14,823 nt of DNA from CAYOMP01 sp964405075 (GTDB lineage: Bacteria; Bacillota; Clostridia; Lachnospirales; Lachnospiraceae), in contig CAYOMP010000058.1 in the NCBI GenBank assembly GCA_964405075.1, positions 1 through 14,823 on the forward strand, written 5' to 3'. Below the pieces are notes generated by a model. It saw only the letters and a list, made by a program, of their open reading frames with translations, did no database searches and was not told where the DNA came from. The position numbers and the translations under genes were made by a program. Within the stretch, counting starts at the first letter, position 1; the number at the start of each line of letters is the position of its first letter. Below, in pieces: positions 12,910 through 14,823 of this stretch.

Positions 12910-13986
12910 ATGCGTTTTATACCAATTGATAGAATTAAGCCGGGTATGATTCTAGGCAAGACTATATACGACTCAAGTGGAACAAACATTCTTTCAGATA
13001 ATCAAGTACTAACTTCGGAATTACTAGCCAGAATCCAAGCCTTAGGTTATACCGGTTTATATATAGAAGATGAAATATCTTCTGATATTGAAATAAAGGA
13101 TGCTATATCATCACAGTTACGCAATCAGGCTATTCAATCATTAAAGAATATGTTCGTGTCTTCACCAGGTGGCGATGCTTCAGCTCTTCAGGATGAGATG
13201 AATTTTTTGCGTGAAACATTGGAACAGGTCATTGATGAGATTATAAATACAGAAGATCTAATTGTTAATTTAGTAGATTTGAAAATATATGATGATTATA
13301 CATATTTTCATAGCGTAAATGTGGCAATACTATCCCTTATTGTGGGACAAGCACTAAAATTACCTTCAACTCTTTTGACTGAATTGGGTATTGCAGCAAT
13401 GCTTCATGATATTGGTAAAAAATTTGTACCTATAGAACTATTACAAAAACCTGGAGCACTTTCTGATGAAGAATTTGCAATCGTAAGGGAGCACCCAACC
13501 CTCGGGGCTAATTTTATCAGAAAATATTATCCAACCATTTCTGAATTATCTTGTTCTGGAATTATGCAGCATCATGAAAGATTTGATGGTACTGGATATC
13601 CAAATGGATTATATAAGGATGATATTTCAATTTTTGGTCGAATTCTTGCTGTTTGCGATGTATATGACGCATTAGTATCTAAACGACCATATCATCAGCC
13701 ATACTTACCATCTAATGCTTTGGAATTTTTGCATGGTGGTTCAAGTACTATGTTTGATTCCAATGTAGTTATGGCCTTTTCGAGAAAGATAGCTACCTAT
13801 CCTGTAGGGCAGACTGTAACCTTGAGCAACGGTGAAACTGGTATTGTAATAAAAAATTATGAAGGCTACAATACTCGTCCTAAGCTTAAGATTATAAAAA
13901 ATGGAGTAGTTACTCGTTATTTAGATTTGAAATCAGACTACGAAGCACGTAATGTTACTATTGTAGCAGTTGATGAAGCTCTGTAA
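12910..13986 (+). CDS. HD-GYP domain protein, probable cyclic-di-GMP phosphodiesterase
   Basis: This 358-residue cytoplasmic protein has an N-terminal DUF3391-like segment (about 1-60, starting FIPIDRIKPGMILGKTIYD), a helical linker, then an HD-GYP domain (about 120-290). Metal and catalytic residues are visible: His134, the HD pair His166/Asp167 in MLHDIGKKFVP, and HHERFDGTGYP at 221-231, which carries His221, His222, Asp226 and the GYP signature. Such enzymes hydrolyse cyclic-di-GMP to pGpG or GMP and so favour motility over attachment, which fits the presence of motA in the window. A C-terminal beta-rich domain of about 60 residues follows. The ATG has AGGAG six bases upstream. Its stop codon is part of the following terminator stem. 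Confidence 0.92.
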   Translation: MRFIPIDRIKPGMILGKTIYDSSGTNILSDNQVLTSELLARIQALGYTGLYIEDEISSDIEIKDAISSQLRNQAIQSLKNMFVSSPGGDASALQDEMNFLRETLEQVIDEIINTEDLIVNLVDLKIYDDYTYFHSVNVAILSLIVGQALKLPSTLLTELGIAAMLHDIGKKFVPIELLQKPGALSDEEFAIVREHPTLGANFIRKYYPTISELSCSGIMQHHERFDGTGYPNGLYKDDISIFGRILAVCDVYDALVSKRPYHQPYLPSNALEFLHGGSSTMFDSNVVMAFSRKIATYPVGQTVTLSNGETGIVIKNYEGYNTRPKLKIIKNGVVTRYLDLKSDYEARNVTIVAVDEAL

Positions 13987-14020
13987 GCTATAGTTATATT
14001 GTTTACAGAGTTTTTATTTT
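13979..14020 (+). terminator. Intrinsic terminator of the HD-GYP gene
   Basis: CTCTGTAA (13979-13986, including the TAA stop) pairs with TTACAGAG (14003-14010), followed by TTTTTATTTTATTT. The loop is 16 bases. The overlap with the stop codon means a terminating ribosome covers one arm. Confidence 0.75.
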
Positions 14021-14067
14021 ATTTGATTAGGCAACAAAACGCTCCGTGAAGAGTTTGAGAAAAATGA

Positions 14068-14096
14068 TTGACATTACATTTAAATTGAAATAAAAT
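14068..14096 (+). promoter_or_regulatory. Strong sigma-A promoter of proS
   Basis: TTGACA (14068-14073) and TAAAAT (14091-14096) are 17 bases apart, an almost perfect consensus. Transcription should start near 14103, directly before the T-box leader. Confidence 0.85.
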
Positions 14097-14102
14097 CTCA
14101 TT

Positions 14103-14324
14103 AGTAGTGTTGAAAAGGAATAGTACATTATGGAAAATCCTCAGAGAGAGAGCTGATTGGTGAGAAGTTCTTGATTGGAAGTAATGGAACCTACCTTGGA
14201 GCTTCGTATGAAAATACGGCGTATTTCTTGCGTTAAAAGATTTAAAAGAGAGTTAGCAGTATGCTGGCTAATTAGGGTGGTACCGCCGAGTCTTCGGTCC
14301 CTTACTGGGATGAGGGCTTTTTTT
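14103..14324 (+). promoter_or_regulatory. T-box riboswitch, proline specific
   Basis: The T-box sequence AGGGTGGTACCGC lies at 14274-14286, with the TGGT bulge (14278-14281) that pairs with the uncharged tRNA 3' end; the last T fits an A discriminator. Stem I carries GGTGAGAAG near 14158 and the specifier context GGAA-CCT-ACC, where CCT (14190-14192) is a proline codon, matching the prolyl-tRNA synthetase gene downstream. Uncharged tRNA-Pro binding stabilises the antiterminator and allows transcription. The 5' limit is taken from the promoter. Confidence 0.93.
14288..14324 (+). terminator. T-box terminator
   Basis: GAGTCTTCGGTCCC and GGGATGAGGGC form the stem around TTACT, followed by seven T (14318-14324). 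The left arm overlaps the antiterminator's 3' side, as in other T-box leaders. Confidence 0.8.
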
Positions 14325-14325
14325 A

Positions 14326-14495
14326 TACGATTAAACGGTAAAAAGTTAATAATTCATACGTGCTTGCACAAGTATGAATTAATTAATTTTTTACGTAAAC
14401 GAATAAGAGTATAAAAGAACGGCGAAGCCGTGCGATATACGAATATTCGTTAGGATTGCGGGAGCACGAAGTGCGGAGCAATCCGTTTAATCGTA
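14326..14495. repeat. 170-bp inverted-repeat block with three nested hairpins (MITE-like)
   Basis: TACGATTAAACGG (14326-14338) and CCGTTTAATCGTA (14483-14495) are perfect 13-bp inverted repeats whose outermost bases are TA at both ends. Inside are three hairpins: AATTCATAC/GTATGAATT around GTGC-TT-GCAC (14351-14380); a nested stem ACGAATA, GTATA, ACGGC-GAA-GCCGT, TATAC, TATTCGT (about 14398-14450); and GGATTGC/GCAATCC around CAC-GAA-GTG (14453-14484). The TA ends recall the TA duplication of IS630/Tc1-type MITEs. As RNA it would fold as a closed multi-branch structure. Confidence 0.6.
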
Positions 14496-14594
14496 GTAGT
14501 GTAGATTAATCAGAAAATGCATTAAAACGAATGCACAAATCACAAAACAAAAACCCAAATCCACACAGTTAAAGAGAGAAAGGAAGAAGAAAAA

Positions 14595-14823
14595 ATGGCA
14601 AACGAAAAAAAATTAGTTGAAGCAATAACTTCCATGGAAGAGGATTTTGCGCAATGGTATACCGATGTGGTAATTAAAGCAGGTCTTATTGATTATGCAA
14701 GTGTTAAGGGTTGCATGGTTATAAAACCAGCAGGGTATGCTATCTGGGAAAATATTCAGAATGAACTTGATAAAAGATTCAAAGAAACTGGTGTAGAAAA
14801 CGTATACATGCCAATGTTCATTC
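14595..14823 (+). CDS. proS: Prolyl-tRNA synthetase, N-terminal part (3' truncated by window)
   Basis: The 76 visible residues begin MANEKKLVEAITSMEEDFAQW and continue through VKGCMVIKPAGYAIWENIQ, the class II motif 1 region of the shorter, archaeal/eukaryotic-style ProRS found in many Clostridia (without the long bacterial insertion domain). It charges tRNA-Pro with proline in the cytoplasm. An AAGGAAG stretch lies about 10 bases before the ATG. The gene is preceded by a proline T-box, so expression rises when tRNA-Pro is uncharged. One small difference from my memory of the family is Ala instead of Tyr in 'KPxGYAIWE'. The rest of the enzyme lies beyond the window. Confidence 0.95.
   Translation, partial: MANEKKLVEAITSMEEDFAQWYTDVVIKAGLIDYASVKGCMVIKPAGYAIWENIQNELDKRFKETGVENVYMPMFI

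Larger units (their letters stand above)
13987..14594. other. Leader region of proS: terminator, promoter, T-box and structured insert
   Basis: These 608 gene-free bases hold the HD-GYP terminator, the proS promoter (14068-14096), the T-box leader (about 14103-14324), a 170-bp inverted-repeat block (14326-14495) and an A-rich run-in to the ribosome site. An open frame of 79 codons at 14175-14414 lies across the T-box and is not a gene. Confidence 0.8.

Noticed and set aside
14175..14414. 79-codon open frame
   Set aside because: It overlaps the T-box specifier, antiterminator and terminator; the RNA elements explain the sequence.

Overview
The window is AT-rich, low-GC Gram-positive DNA. The combination of a T-box-controlled prolyl-tRNA synthetase, a SurA-like membrane protein typical of anaerobic Clostridia, an HD-GYP protein and a stator MotA points to a motile member of the Clostridia, probably Lachnospiraceae. 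That placement is inferred from protein style and control elements; no marker gene proves it.

Left part (1-2886): an ABC transporter operon with its own two-component system. It holds the 3' end of an ATPase, an ABC-2 permease, a histidine kinase with almost no extracytoplasmic sensor, and an OmpR-type regulator. This layout is common for peptide-antibiotic sensing and resistance. A short membrane-like reading frame after the regulator may be a gene remnant. Next (2990-5138) come a palindrome over a putative promoter, a membrane-anchored FMN-binding-domain protein, an unknown 347-residue protein coupled to it, and a small membrane protein.

Middle (5139-10506): a 563-base gene-free stretch with a 122-bp imperfect inverted repeat, a terminator and short direct repeats; then motA with no motB beside it. 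An intact IS607-type element (serine recombinase TnpA plus TnpB RNA-guided nuclease, 6678-8745) follows. Removing the element and one GG joins GGAGG to GATTCTATG, so it appears to have split the Shine-Dalgarno sequence of the next gene, a SurA-like protein, from its start codon. A VanZ-family protein with a large C-terminal domain comes next.

Right part (10507-14823): a bidirectional terminator separates the VanZ gene from a minus-strand CaCA-family cation exchanger. The exchanger leader carries what I read as a yybP-ykoY (Mn2+) riboswitch overlapping a terminator, behind a good promoter. An RluA-type pseudouridine synthase lies upstream on the same strand, divergent from an HD-GYP protein. 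The window ends with a strong promoter, a T-box leader with a CCT (Pro) specifier, and the start of proS. Between the T-box terminator and proS sits a 170-bp block closed by 13-bp perfect inverted repeats with TA at both outer ends; it contains three nested hairpins and looks like a MITE or a structured RNA.

The intergenic regions are unusually rich in palindromes and in short GC-richer repeats (3062 and 10541; 6511 and 10677), suggesting families of small interspersed elements. No rRNA, tRNA or CRISPR array was seen.
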